A DNA stretch of 64,000 nt from Argyresthia goedartella (taxonomy: Eukaryota > Arthropoda > Insecta > Lepidoptera > Argyresthiidae). The notes under the pieces were generated by a model that saw nothing but the letters and a program-made list of their open reading frames with translations, ran no database searches and was not told the origin of the DNA. How positions within the stretch are numbered: the first letter of the stretch is position 1; every line of letters begins with the position of its first letter. The stretch spans positions 25,848,552 to 25,912,551 of the forward strand of contig OX463832.1 of the NCBI GenBank assembly GCA_949825045.1, given 5' to 3'. A program made the translations under genes and the position numbers. Shown in pieces: positions 42,304 through 52,927 of this stretch.

Positions 42304-42715
42304 AGATATTGAAAAGGGTGAAAGGTTTATTCTCTGTCAAGCGACACTGGGCCAGCCCTGATTGGTCAATCTGTAGACACAGTGAACGGCCATTGGTGCC
42401 GCCGGAGCAGGTTCGCATGTCGTCATATTAACCTGCTCATGGCTGCCAACATAAAAAAAAAAAAATACAAAAATGTTTATTGTTTAACAAGGAAAATCAT
42501 TTACATTGTTTAGGCTGAAGCCTTCTTTTAAGTAAATGTACCTGTACCAGAAGACTTCGCTCTCTCATTCCAAGTCATCTTAGAGTTGAGTTAAACAATT
42601 TCTAAAATAATGACAAATAAAGATGTGAAAACATTAATCATACGTTGGTGTGTGATACAAAATTCAAATCGACGTAGTTTACAATAGTGTTATCAATAGT
42701 TCTGGCTTATTTTGG

Positions 42716-42882
42716 GATTGAAATATCGTCCGTAAGTATGTAAGTGTCGATGTGAGTGTGAAATGTGTGTGTGAGGAGGTGTGTGTTTGAGGGTGTGTGC
42801 GTGTGTGTGTGTGTAGTGAGTGTGTGTAGGGTGTATGTGTTGTGTGCAAGATGGGGAGTGTGTGTGTGTGTGTGTGCTTGCG
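42716..42882 (+). repeat. (GT)n-rich tract in the LINE-2 3' UTR
   Basis: Interrupted GTGTGT runs such as 42793-42812 and 42858-42875. The frame with repeated HT residues on the minus strand is an artefact. Confidence 0.85.
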
Positions 42883-43058
42883 TTATCAACCAGTTTGTGA
42901 TTAGTTTATTTTATTATTTAAGTATTTAGCTGTGAACATATTTAGCTTTTTGTAAATATTATATGGAAATACTATGGTGTAAGTGTTTTAGTTTGTTTAT
43001 TTAGTATCACATTATTTTCAATAAGAGTTTCGATTTCATTATATGATTTATTCATTAG

Positions 43059-45954
43059 TTATCTTGTTACTGCTGTCTTACAGTCATAAAGGGTCTTATC
43101 ATGAATTTTAATATATCTATTTGCCTGATTATACAGGATTGAAGCTCTTTTTGTGATTTGTCTTTCAGCAAACTTTGATTTTACAACGTGATGCGGGACA
43201 ACCATAAACCATCTCCTCTTTTTAAGTATGTTAGGATCGACTTTGAGTGTCTTATGTGTTTTTAGTATTAGATTTAAAACATACAGTTTCCTTACGGAGA
43301 GTACTTCACTAAGTTTATAGAGTTCGTCAGTTGGGAATCTACGTGGTTTAAAGTGTATAACCTTTAGAAGCGTTCTCTGAGCTATTTCAATATCAATCAT
43401 TTTTGATCTAATAGCCCCACCCCAAATTGGCAAACAGTATGCAATGATGGATTGTGCCAGTGATCTGTATATAGACATCAGCAAACTTCTTGTTGTTATG
43501 TGTCTCATAGTTTTAAAGAGCCAGATGAGTTTACGTATTCTGTTCAAAACTAAGTCAATCTGAAAGTGCCAGGATAGACGTTGATCCAGCATAACACCTA
43601 AGTATTTTGTATGTGTCACTTTTTCGATCAACGGACACGAACAATAAGAGGCAAGATTATGGTAACTGCATTCTTACTTTAAAATTTGCTTCTGGTTGTG
43701 TGGATACGTGTGGGGTAAAACATATGTAGTTTGTTTTAGATGTATTCAACGTAAGAAGGTTATTCCGTAACCAGGTACTAACCTCAGCAAGACCTGCCTC
43801 CGTACTCTCGCGAACATCATTCCATGAGGTCCCAGTAAAGACTATCGCTGTATCATCAGCATTAGAAAAGACCTGCCCCTTTGCTATATTAATGTTGCAC
43901 AAGTCATTTATATATATTAAAAACAACGTAGGGCCTAGGACGCTGCCCTGTGGTACCCCAAAAGTAATATCCGTGTCGCTGCTGATGTTTTGACCTATCT
44001 TAACTCTCTGTTTTCTATTCTTTAGATAGCTTGACAGTAAAGAAAGTGAATTTCCCCTAATACCTACATTTTCTAGCTTCCGGATGAGGATAGGCACTGA
44101 CACGGTGTCAAACGCCTTTTTTAAATCAAGGAAGACTGTCATGCATTTAAGTTTTTTATCGACATTTTCCACTATAAGTGATGTGAGTGCTGTGACAGCG
44201 TCCTCTGTGGATAAGCCTTCCCTAAAACCAAATTGCGATTTTGAGAGTATGTCAAATTTCTGTAAGTAGTTTATCAATCTGCAGTTTATTAGTTTTTCGA
44301 GTATTTTCGATATAGACGTAAGAACGGATATGGGGCGATAGTTTCCAGCTTCCCCCTTGTCCCTACTTTTGTAAACTGGTGTGATTATAGATTGTTTCAT
44401 AGATACAGGGAATTCTCCATACTCAAAGCACACGTTTGCCAGGTGGGAGATGATAGGCACAACTATAAATCTAGCTTGTTTTAGGAATTTTGTCGTGATA
44501 CCGTCCCACCCTGGCGCACTATCTGCTTTAAGACTCATAAGTATCGTGTCTACTTCTTGATAGTCCGTGTCGAGTAGAGTGAAAGATTGTAGTTGCGTAT
44601 TAGGTAATTTCACTTCCTTATTTTGATTCATTGGATTATTTATGATCTCTTCAGCAAGCTTCTTCCCTATATGAGCAAAATAATCATTTACAGAATTTAC
44701 TGATTCGTCTGTTGTTGATTTGTATCTTAGCAGATCAAAGTTTGTGATTTTACTTGGTTTGTAGTTGCTAATTTTGTTTATAGCTTTCCATAAAGACTTT
44801 GGGTTATTACTACTTTTTTCTATTTCTTCCCTTTCATACTTCCTCCTCAGTTTCTTAATTAAATTATTACAAAAATTCCTATATCTTCTGAATGTGATTT
44901 TAAGTGTTTCATTATCTGGATTAGAACGAAGTTTTTTTTGGATCTTATTTCTATTTTTAATACATTGTAGTATGCCTGGGGTTATCCAGGGTTTAATGAT
45001 ACGTTTACTCTTAGTAATTTGTATTATACTTGTGTTGTCCTCTAATGATTTAGTTATGTTACTCACTAATTTATCAGTAATTTTATTAGGGTCCATTTCT
45101 AGTGTTAAGTCTGATAGGTTTATATGTTTTAAAGTCTCAAGTGCCCCATCATAATCAATAACAGTTTTAGTTTTTTGACTGCGACTTTCCGTTTGAATTT
45201 TAGACAGTTTTAATAAGATCATTGCATGATCCGTTATCGTCGTGTCCAAAACAGCAATGAAAGCACTACTTTTTGTTTTATCAATATTCAGGTTAAAGTG
45301 GTCTAAACAGCTATTTTCCCTGGTCGGTAGTGAGTGCCCTGGTAGTAAACCGTGGGCAGCCAACATGTCCAGGTAATGTAGTCTATTTGTGCGTTCTTTT
45401 GCTGTTTCACTTGATCTAGGTATTATATTTATGTTAGTGTCTCCTGTGATTATAATATTTTTGATTGATTTTAGTGTCTCTAAATGTGTATTTAGAGATT
45501 CTAGGAAAGGATCCATATTATCGTTTGAGGGTGAGCGGTATATACCTAACACTACCATGTTATCAAGAGTAATCTCTAAACATGATGCATGGACCAGTAC
45601 TATTTCCCGAACACTGGCTCTGCAGCCATCTTTAACGTATGCGACAACGCCATCGTTCTGATTCAAATGGTTTGTCGTAGAAAGTGATGAGTATGGTATA
45701 ACATTAGGCAGATTTTTGTGTTTATCAATTCTACATTCTGTTAAGACCATAACATCAACTGCGAAGTTTAATTCGTGCAGGTTTATTTGTAGGTCACTAG
45801 TGTTTGCATATATGCTTCTAATATTTTGAGAAAGTATTGTGATGTCCGAAGTTTTAATATTGATCATTTTATTAAGGTCCTGAATGGTACATTTAATTGA
45901 CTCTGCTATTTCTATTTGATCTATATCTTGAAGTCTAGTCGTTAAATTAGCCAT
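43059..45954 (-). pseudogene. LINE-2 ORF2 (endonuclease plus reverse transcriptase), one frameshift
   Basis: The first frame (45954-43657, 765 residues) encodes an EEP endonuclease (ILSQNIRSI, MVLTECRID, VLGIYRSPSND, IIITGDTNINI, ITDHAMI) and reverse transcriptase (NYRPISVLTSISKILEK, VFLDLKKAFDTV, FGVPQGSVLGPTLFLIYIND). A likely one-base deletion around 43664-43682 then moves the C-terminal 190 residues (43631-43059, beginning IEKVTHTKYLGVMLD) into another frame. Apart from this the protein is open. The catalytic box reads SNADD instead of the usual YADD or FADD; a TAT to AAT change would explain it. Both lesions should abolish function, yet the copy is otherwise well preserved. Confidence 0.9.
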
Positions 45955-46183
45955 TTGTAAGGTGTTGTAGGGTCCGGTGGTGTTCTACTGCAAATAGTTT
46001 CAGGATATAAGTATAAACTGGTAGTTCTGGGGTATGTGTGTATGTATGTGTTAAGGGAGGTGTGTTTGTTATGTGGTTGTTGTAATGAGTATTTGTGTTT
46101 GTTTGTTTTTTCAATGTGTACTTAACTAGTATTAAATATAAGATGAAATTAAGCTTCATTAAATACCTTCTACCTGTAGCTAG

Positions 46184-47047
46184 TCATTTAGTGACGTTCA
46201 TAAGACGTTGTACTTGCTCCTCACTGGTGATGTTAATGAACGGTGATTGCTCATCCTTCCTTACATTCACCTTTCCGTAAGCGGTCCAACAGAATTTATA
46301 AGCTTTCGATTTTGCTAGGTCTCGAGCGAGAAAATAAAGTCGCGCTGTTTTCGGTGTTAGTTGCTCAGCGATGAAAATTGGCTCGTCTGATTTTTCTGTG
46401 ATTCCGAGGTGTCTAGCACAGAGCTTGGCCGACTTATTTTTGGAGTTATACTTTTTTGCGGCAAACAGGATGTCCTTTTTTACCAAGGCGGACTGCAGCT
46501 CGATAACCACTGTTTTGTTGTGCTCCTTTTTCTTCACGCGAAATATGTCTCGTACATCCTTATTTGAGAAGTCATGAACATCAATTGTTTTGGAAAGTTC
46601 CTGTGTCATTGTCAGTAGGTCCTGTTGAGTTTCGTCCTTCTTGTATAGGACGTTTCTAATTTCAATACATGTCTTTCTACTTTGCCTATGCATATCTTCC
46701 AGTTTATCTTTCAACAGTGTTATATATTCTCGGTCTTTTCTTTTTTCAGATTCCATCATATCAAGCTTCTTTTTGAGGTCTTCATTCTGCTCACTAAGAA
46801 TCGTCAGTGAGTTTTCTATGTTGTTAATGGACTGGCGAATTTCCTTTGTTACGGATTCTCGATCTTGTCTCTCGATGAAAGATTCGAGCATAGCTTTCAT
46901 TTCCTCCTTAAATTCACCATAGTCTTTTTCTTCATTTCTTTTTCTCTTGGGTTGTCTTGATGCTACAAAATTTGTCGGGGTATGGTTCTGTATGTCCATT
47001 GATGAAACGTCTGTCTCTGAGTACGACTTATTTAGAGAGGTATCCAT
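46184..47047 (-). CDS. LINE-2 ORF1 protein, FP25K-like
   Basis: 287 residues from MDTSLNKSYSE; an in-frame Met 25 codons upstream (47122) would make 312, but that extension looks like 5' UTR. The middle (NIENSLTILSEQNEDLKKKL onward) is a coiled coil. The second half, IEIRNVLYKKDETQQDLL, VRDIFRVKKK, VVIELQSALVKKDILFAAKK, LTPKTARLYFLARDLAKSK and WTAYGKVNVRKDE, follows the order I know from the baculovirus FP25K-like domain, which is common in ORF1 proteins of lepidopteran LINEs. Likely role: nucleic-acid-binding partner of the element RNA. Intact. No zinc knuckle is visible. Confidence 0.8.
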   Translation of the reverse strand: MDTSLNKSYSETDVSSMDIQNHTPTNFVASRQPKRKRNEEKDYGEFKEEMKAMLESFIERQDRESVTKEIRQSINNIENSLTILSEQNEDLKKKLDMMESEKRKDREYITLLKDKLEDMHRQSRKTCIEIRNVLYKKDETQQDLLTMTQELSKTIDVHDFSNKDVRDIFRVKKKEHNKTVVIELQSALVKKDILFAAKKYNSKNKSAKLCARHLGITEKSDEPIFIAEQLTPKTARLYFLARDLAKSKAYKFCWTAYGKVNVRKDEQSPFINITSEEQVQRLMNVTK

Positions 47048-47345
47048 TTTGTATTTTCCGTTATTAGGCGAGTCGTGAGTCGTAGCGTCTAGTACTTGTA
47101 TAAATAATAGTTCGCGGAACACTGGCCTGTGCTACGTCGTGTCGCCGCGTAGCAGATATTGCCCGTAGCAGCCAGTAGCGTAGCAGTTGTGCGCCTGCGA
47201 CGGGTGAGTAGGACAGCAATATTGCTATCTCGGATACCCGAGGTGTGTGAGGCGGGGTGCAGAGGAGAGCGGTACCCACGGCTCTCGGGGCGTCGAAGGT
47301 CATCCAGCGCCTTTCACTTTCGCAATTAGATACAGTTATAACCAC

Positions 47346-48250
47346 TCGTTGATTTGAATAAAGGTTAATTTAGGATACAGCATATTTATGACCTATGATT
47401 AAAACTGGACACACGTCTGCTTGCGATCAAGACTCGGACGAGAGGGGAAACGAAAACAAGTACACGTTACTTTAGAACTACTGAACCGATATTAATAAAA
47501 TATATCTAAGAACCAGTTATGTCTACGAACAACTACAAAAAACACTTTAAAATCCATCCACATGTTTGACCGCTATTGATAGTGAAGCTGGTAACTTTCT
47601 AACTACTGAACCGATTTTAACAAAACATATTTAACCAGTCAGCCATCCCAAAACTAAACTGAGAAAATTATACTTGAATCTTGCAGGAAATATCCTTACG
47701 GTCAATTTGATCTGCAATCATCCTGACTTAAGTAGTAAATAAAACTCAGTTCAAACACAATTTCTTTCGGGAGAAAATTTGCTTAAAAAATCTCACAATA
47801 ACAAATCGCTAACTTTGACATTCATATTTTTAAATAGTGTTGCTAATATGGACACGAAAAAGGTCTTTGAGTAAATATGCTACATATTGACAAAGAGAAT
47901 GGGTTTATGTAGTATGGAAAATTCGCTCTATTTTATTGTTTACGAACGAAAATAGTTTGCGCCTCCCTAAACACGTTCGGCGACGGCCATTTTGGTACTT
48001 TCGGAACGTTGGGCGCTTCAGTGGCTAACCATCGCCGTAAAGTCTACTACCAACTATAAAAATGCGAATTGGAATCCGTTCACCCGTTTTACCAAAATTC
48101 CTTGTTAGGCTGAGACAACTTTCGCACTACTGAACCGATTTTACCAAAACATATCTAAGAGCTGTTCAGGTCCGCCCCACCCTGGTTGGGCTGGTCACAG
48201 GAAGATGCATAGAGTATGAAAAACATAGAGTGAAGATACTGAATCTTTAA
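47346..48250 (-). repeat. Family F repeat, inverted and degenerate
   Basis: GAACTACTGAACCGATATTA (47476), CTACTGAACCGATTTTAACA (47608) and CACTACTGAACCGATTTTACC (48127) are the reverse of the AATCGGTTCAGTAGTTC motif of the 23041-24300 array; TCCATCCACATGTTTGACCG (47552) and GTTCACCCGTTTTACC reverse its partner. The rest of this stretch is not recognised. Confidence 0.65.
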
Positions 48251-48657
48251 TAGACCGAGCGAGCGAAGGGCTCTATTTCGACAAGATAGGAGGCCGATTT
48301 TGCTTTCGTCTGTCTCTATGTCTCGTGTCTGTCAGTTCCGGTCTAGGGGCCACAGTTTTCAAGCTCCTCACAAAACTTGGCGCACGTGTTCCTTGAATTA
48401 AAAGACTTTTTTATCAAGAGCTTTTCTCGATTTTCTCCTTGGGGGGGAGTTATGACGTCATATTTTTTTAGTATTGTGTTTTTTTTTTCTGAAACCTATC
48501 GTGTGGTGTATCAAATTAACGGGTTATATGAGCCGGTTCTAAAAATAAACTAAACCTTTCGGCCGCCTGTTTTCTAAAAATATAAGAAATATTTTCAAAA
48601 GACGACGAATTAGTAAAGAGGATCTATACAGACCATGAGAGTGTGTGTAATGTAAAA

Positions 48658-48720
48658 TTGACTTTTCACGAATATATAGACTATAACTTCGTGATAGACT
48701 ATATATTCGTGAAAAGTCAA
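48658..48720. repeat. Perfect 22-bp inverted repeat
   Basis: 48658-48679 and 48699-48720 are exact reverse complements (core ACTTTTCACGAATATATAG) with a 19-base spacer. Located in the interior of the family D element. Confidence 0.9.
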
Positions 48721-49010
48721 TAGATTATATTTTAAATCGCAAAATGTAGTTTACAAAGTTATTGGTGCGGCTACTTTACTACTTGATTTTGATTGAATCT
48801 AAAATACTTACCTATATGTTGGTTCACAGTCCCCCTGTTAGCGAGGTCTACTGCCCACAGGGCCACTAGTGTAGAGTCCACACAGTCAATTACAATATAA
48901 ATTGGCACATGACATGGATAGTCAGAAGAACGAGGCTAAGTGCTAAATAGCCAGGGAGACGACTGTAGGTTTCAGAAAAAAAAAACACAAAAATTATTGA
49001 CGTCATAATT

Positions 49011-49033
49011 CCCCCCCCCCCCCCCCCCCCCCC
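49011..49033 (+). repeat. 23-base C run
   Basis: Uninterrupted cytosines in the right arm of family D; the left arm has only a short G run at the matching place (near 48442). Length is likely variable or uncertain in the assembly. Confidence 0.9.
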
Positions 49034-49500
49034 AATACAAAAGCTTTTCTCAATTTTTCAAGGGAAAATTGAGAAAAGCTCTCGACAAAAAAACTTTTAT
49101 TTCAAGGAACACGTGTGCCAAGTTTTGTGAGGATCGCTTGAAAACTGTGGCCCCTAGACCGGAACTGACAGACACGAGACATAGAGACAGACGAAAGCAA
49201 AATTGGCCTCCTACCTTGTCGAAATGGAGCCCTTCGCTCGCTCGGTCAACAAAATGGAAATGGGCTGATGGACGCCATGCGGTGTGCATCGCTCCAGCGA
49301 AAGGAAAGGGGACCCCAGAAATCTGCGAAATACCCAGCTGCACCTGCTGTACAATTCACCTAATAGTGCTAGGTGCCTAACCACACAATTTTCAACCTTC
49401 TGACTCTGAGCTCAGACCTTATAGAACGTTAAAGGCGGCTGCTGTTGCGTGTTACTGATCTGATTACGGCTTAAATAACAAATACTGACAGCCATTTTTA

Positions 49501-50222
49501 GGGTTCCGTAGAGAAACAAGGAACCCTTATAGTTTTGTCAAGTCTGTCTGTCCGTCCGTCCGTCCGTCCGTCCGTCCGTATGTCACAGCAACTTTATGCA
49601 GAAACTATAAGGACTACACAGTTGAAACTTGGTATGTAGATGTATTCTGTGAACCGCTATACGATTTTCATAGCTCTTCTCCACAGATTCCGCCATTGGG
49701 TTAGTGAACTCACCCAAAAAAATGTAATGACGGATCTAAGTGATGTAACAACATCCTATGGAAATAAATGATTTTTGATTTTGATTTTGATTTTGATACA
49801 AAAATTAAAAAATTCACATAATTAAAAGGGGTTTTTAAAAAATATTTTTTTTCATCAAACCTATAGATAAGTGTCTGTAGATAAGTCTTTAAAATGACGT
49901 ATCTGAAACCATTTTTCCTCTAAGATCGTTAAAGAGACAGACCCTTTTAAAATGGAAAAATGTGTTTCCTCCCCTCTAATTTTTAAAGTAAGAGAGTGAA
50001 ATATCTACAAAAAATATATGCTATGTATCTCAATATACACTTTCAACGAAAATTGGTTTGAATACATAACATTTATTAAAAACCGCAAAGATAACTTTGT
50101 CATTAATACAAACACTATGAAAAACAAAGTTACAACACAAACATCCAGTCACATAATTACTTGCATAATTACTGGCTACAACGGAAACTTTCATGGGCGA
50201 GTCCGACTCGCACTTGGCCACT
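49501..50222 (-). mobile_element. Family C repeat, inverted, with a LINE tail inside
   Basis: Right-end signature TAGGGTTCCGTAGAGAAACA with (GTCC)n at 49549-49578, then the family interior, and GGGCGAGTCCGACTCGCACT at the other end. Interrupted at 49672-49797. Confidence 0.8.
49672..49797 (+). mobile_element. Very short LINE 3' end inserted in family C
   Basis: GCTCTTCTCCACAGATTCCG, AATGTAATGACGGATCTAAG, CCTATGGAAATAAATG and a (GATTTT)n tail. Family C sequence resumes with CAAAAATTAAAAAATTC. Similarity to the end of the 36027-36525 LINE is limited to the GGAAATAAA region and tail form. Confidence 0.65.
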
Positions 50223-50399
50223 TTTTATTTATCATACCCGGATCGAGATATCACGTGACACTCGTATCGATTCAGCGAGTACAACATCACTTATGCAGTA
50301 GATCGGATAGACTCAAAAAAATAAAAAATAAACGACTACAAATTCATATTCTTTATTGAACGGAAAACAAATTTTAAAGTTACATGAAAACTTACGCAC

Positions 50400-50530
50400 A
50401 CCTATTTGTTCATTTATACACAGGCACATGCATTGCTTTCATTGGGTATCTTAGTGTGGGGCCCCACACTAAGATACCCTGTTTCGGATACGGTGCGGAC
50501 TCAAGTTTGGTTTTGTATGGTGGCGACGCG
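50400..50530 (+). mobile_element. SINE-c body fragment with a 36-bp palindrome
   Basis: CACAGGCACATGCATTGCTT and CCCACACTAAGATACCCTGT match the body of the SINE at 55840-56046, but the CCCACACTA part is mirrored to form a palindrome at 50444-50479. No tRNA-like head is nearby. Confidence 0.55.
50444..50479. repeat. Perfect 36-bp palindrome
   Basis: GGGTATCTTAGTGTGGGG (50444-50461) is directly followed by its exact reverse complement (50462-50479), without a spacer. Confidence 0.95.
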
Positions 50531-50704
50531 TGTGTGTGTGTGTAAATTTTACCCGTTTCGGTACCTACTTACATGTCTAGTTCATACCTCATGCTATACA
50601 ATTATCATTTTACGATGTTTTATCATTGAATACATCAGACTAATCAAGAAAAATGCAAAAAATAATTTTTGTCGGCTAGCTTGTATGTGATGAATCACTG
50701 CGCG

Positions 50705-50730
50705 ACGCGTAGGATACGTATCCTACGCGT
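50705..50730. repeat. Perfect 26-bp palindrome
   Basis: ACGCGTAGGATAC is directly followed by GTATCCTACGCGT. No relation to the palindrome 230 bases upstream. Confidence 0.95.
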
Positions 50731-51299
50731 TACTTTTGACACACTCAACGCAAGTACATTTATTTATTTTTATTTATTTATACAGTCTTAGGAGGATCTA
50801 CAGCAAAATATAACATTTTAACATGGTCTAAATGAATAAAACAATGCTAATTATAGGTCCCCGCAAATAGAAATTGAAAAACAAACAAATTGCCGCACCG
50901 GCACTGAAAGGAACCATAAAGGATGGTATACATATCAACAATGAAAGTAAGTTGTAACTCTTGTAAGTTGACAATATGTGATTATTAACATAAGGTTTAA
51001 ATGTGAAAGTAAAAGGGTAAAGCAAATATAACTTAGAAAGCAAATTAGTTAAGAAGGGCGCGTACGGGGGGAGTTCCTATGTAGATTTTTGACAATTACA
51101 CTGTTATTTTGATTACTGATTATTTTGAATTGTGAATTAAGTAAGTATCTGTAAATTTTGACATTAAGTAATTTGAATTTCAATTTGGTCATTTACAAAG
51201 GATTTAAAAAATATTATTGTTATCTTATAAAATGTTAGGTAGGTACTCAATTAAAATTAATTTGGATGCCCAGCGACGGCTAAATGTGTGAGACTTATA
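50731..51299. other. Unassigned AT-rich stretch
   Basis: Contains a TTTATTTATTT run at 50758-50780. Nothing else recognised. Confidence 0.45.
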
Positions 51300-51370
51300 T
51301 ATTTAAGAACTTTATGTAACCACATTTATAGCAAATAAATGAATCTTTGAATCTTTGAATCTTTGAATAT
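51300..51370 (+). mobile_element. Probable LINE tail with (GAATCTTT)n
   Basis: CAAATAAATGAATCTTTGAA with further GAATCTTT units. No coding remains are recognised before it, so the call rests on the tail form alone. Confidence 0.4.
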
Positions 51371-51583
51371 GAGCTATTGGCAAAGTGTTGACAAGCCAAC
51401 AGTCGTTTGACAGAGGGAACACTAGAGCAGAACAGGTCTATATTCAAGTGGGCAGGCAGACGATTGAAACTGTCGCAAGCGCGTATAAGAAACGAATTCT
51501 GTCTGTAGTTGGTACGTGCACGTTGAATGTGAATAGTAGGCGTGTATTCGTACTTAGGCCAATATGTGATAACAATTCACTAC

Positions 51584-52443
51584 ATACTTAACTATACACC
51601 GAGGTACGTCTTTTCTGAGGCCGGTGTTTCTTTGATGATACACCCACCTTATGTCCAAGGGCCGGTGTATAGTTGAGTGTACACCGTTTTATAAATTTCA
51701 TAGGGCGATTCGATAGGGGGCTGGCCCTGGAGAATACGCCAATATTTCTTGGTTGGAAATATGTTCAATAAAAAGTGACCAAGCGCGAGTCGGACTCGCC
51801 CATGAAGGGTTCCGTTGTAGCAAGTAATTATGTGACTGGATGTTTGTGTTGTAACTTTGTTATCTTTGCGGTTTTTAATAAATGTTTTATATTTTAAAAA
51901 CTGCTTATTTTATTTTGTTTGTATTGTGTATTGAGATACACAGCATATATTTTTTGTAGATTTTTCACTCTCTTACTTCAAAAGTTAGAGGGGGTGACAC
52001 ATATTTTTCCACTTTGGAAGGGTCTGTCTCTTTAACGATTTACTTTGAGGAAAAATGGTTTCAGAAACCTCAACGTCATTTTTAAAGATTTTTCTACACT
52101 GGACATCCCAGACTATTTAGGTTTGATGAAAAAATATGTTTTTGTTTTCAGTTCCATTTATGGGGAGCCCCCTTTAATTATTTTAATTTTCGTATAGAAA
52201 TCGCATAGCAGTTCACAGAATACATCTACATACCAAATTTCAACTGTTTAGTCTTAATAGTTTCTGCATAAAGCTGCTGTGAGATAACGAAGGACGGACG
52301 GACGGACAGGCAGACTTGACGAAACTATAAGCGTTCCTTGTTTCTTTACATAACCCTAAAATTTAAACAGTTTTGATAAAAAATTAAAATTGACATTAAT
52401 ACACCGGCCTGGAAAGACATAGCTCGGTGTGTAGTTAAGTATA
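51584..52443. mobile_element. TIR element interrupted by family C
   Basis: ATACTTAACTATACACCGAG with CTGAGGCCGGTGT at the left is mirrored by ACACCGGCCTGG and CTCGGTGTGTAGTTAAGTAT at the right, about 50 bp each. The left side also has GGCCGGTGTATAGTTGAGTG. A complete family C copy occupies most of the interior. Confidence 0.75.
51776..52362 (+). mobile_element. Family C repeat, complete, nested
   Basis: Left end GTGACCAAGCGCGAGTCGGA and GAAGGGTTCCGTTGTAGC; right end (GGAC)n at 52290-52310, AAGCGTTCCTTGTTTC and ACCCTAAAA. Serves as the uninterrupted reference for the copies at 36608 and 49501. Confidence 0.8.
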
Positions 52444-52504
52444 CACCGGCGCTGAGTGTGTTAAGTCGCCGCCACACAAAATCTTACTCTAGTTGACGTT
52501 TGAC

Positions 52505-52754
52505 GACCCGAATGGCCGAGTCGGCAGTGTCCCTGCCTACGAAGCCAAGGGTCCCGGGTTCGAGTCCCGATGGGAGCAAATATTTGTTGATGAGAACGGA
52601 TGTTTGTGCCCTAGTCATGGTTGTTTATCTATCTAAGTATAATATTTATCTATATAAGTATGTGTATCGTTGTCTAGTACCCAAGATACAGGTAATCCTA
52701 GTTTGGGGCTAGATCAATGTGTGTAAATTGTGTCCAAGGTATTATTATTATTAT
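52505..52754 (+). mobile_element. SINE-a, copy 3
   Basis: Complete from CCCGAATGGCCGAGTCGG and GGTTCGAGTCCCGATGG to (ATT)n. Confidence 0.88.
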
Positions 52755-52927
52755 GGTACTACTTGAAGGCGACTCGATCGAGTTTCATACGCGTCACGCA
52801 GGCGGGTGTTGTCAAATGTTGAAGCAGCAATGTATGTGCCTATGAAAATTGTATGTTTATTGACCGAGCGAGCGAAGCGTCCCCGTTTCGTGTGAAAGAA
52901 TATACCCTAATTAAGAATGGGAAATAT

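Larger units (their letters stand above)
42455..47345 (-). mobile_element. Nearly full-length non-LTR retrotransposon (LINE-2)
   Basis: Minus-strand order: GC-richer 5' UTR (47048-47345), ORF1 (46184-47047), a 230-base spacer, ORF2 (43059-45954, one frameshift), and a long 3' UTR with (AC)n tracts and AATAAA near 42478. A T-rich run follows rather than a poly(A), so the exact 3' end is not certain. No target duplication found. It is unrelated at the sequence level to LINE-1 in ORF1. Confidence 0.85.
48253..49247. mobile_element. Family D element with 250-bp terminal inverted repeats
   Basis: GACCGAGCGAGCGAAGGGCTC at the left and its reverse GAGCCCTTCGCTCGCTCGGTC at the right mark the ends. 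The arms continue for about 250-280 bp each, through CAGTTCCGGTCTAGGGGCCA, CACAAAACTTGGCGCACGTG, a TGACGTCAT motif and TTCTGAAACCTA. The interior (48506-48964) holds a 22-bp hairpin and a family E piece. No transposase. A lone arm is at 4557-4830. Confidence 0.85.

Noticed and set aside
42444..42458. Poly(A) tail of LINE-2
   Set aside because: The A run is on the plus strand, so relative to the minus-strand LINE it is a T run. The AATAAA is in the right orientation but the tail is not a poly(A).
44084..45661. Plus-strand frames of 61-129 codons, several hydrophobic
   Set aside because: Antisense shadows of LINE-2 ORF2; the hydrophobic character comes from antisense of Lys/Asn-rich codons.
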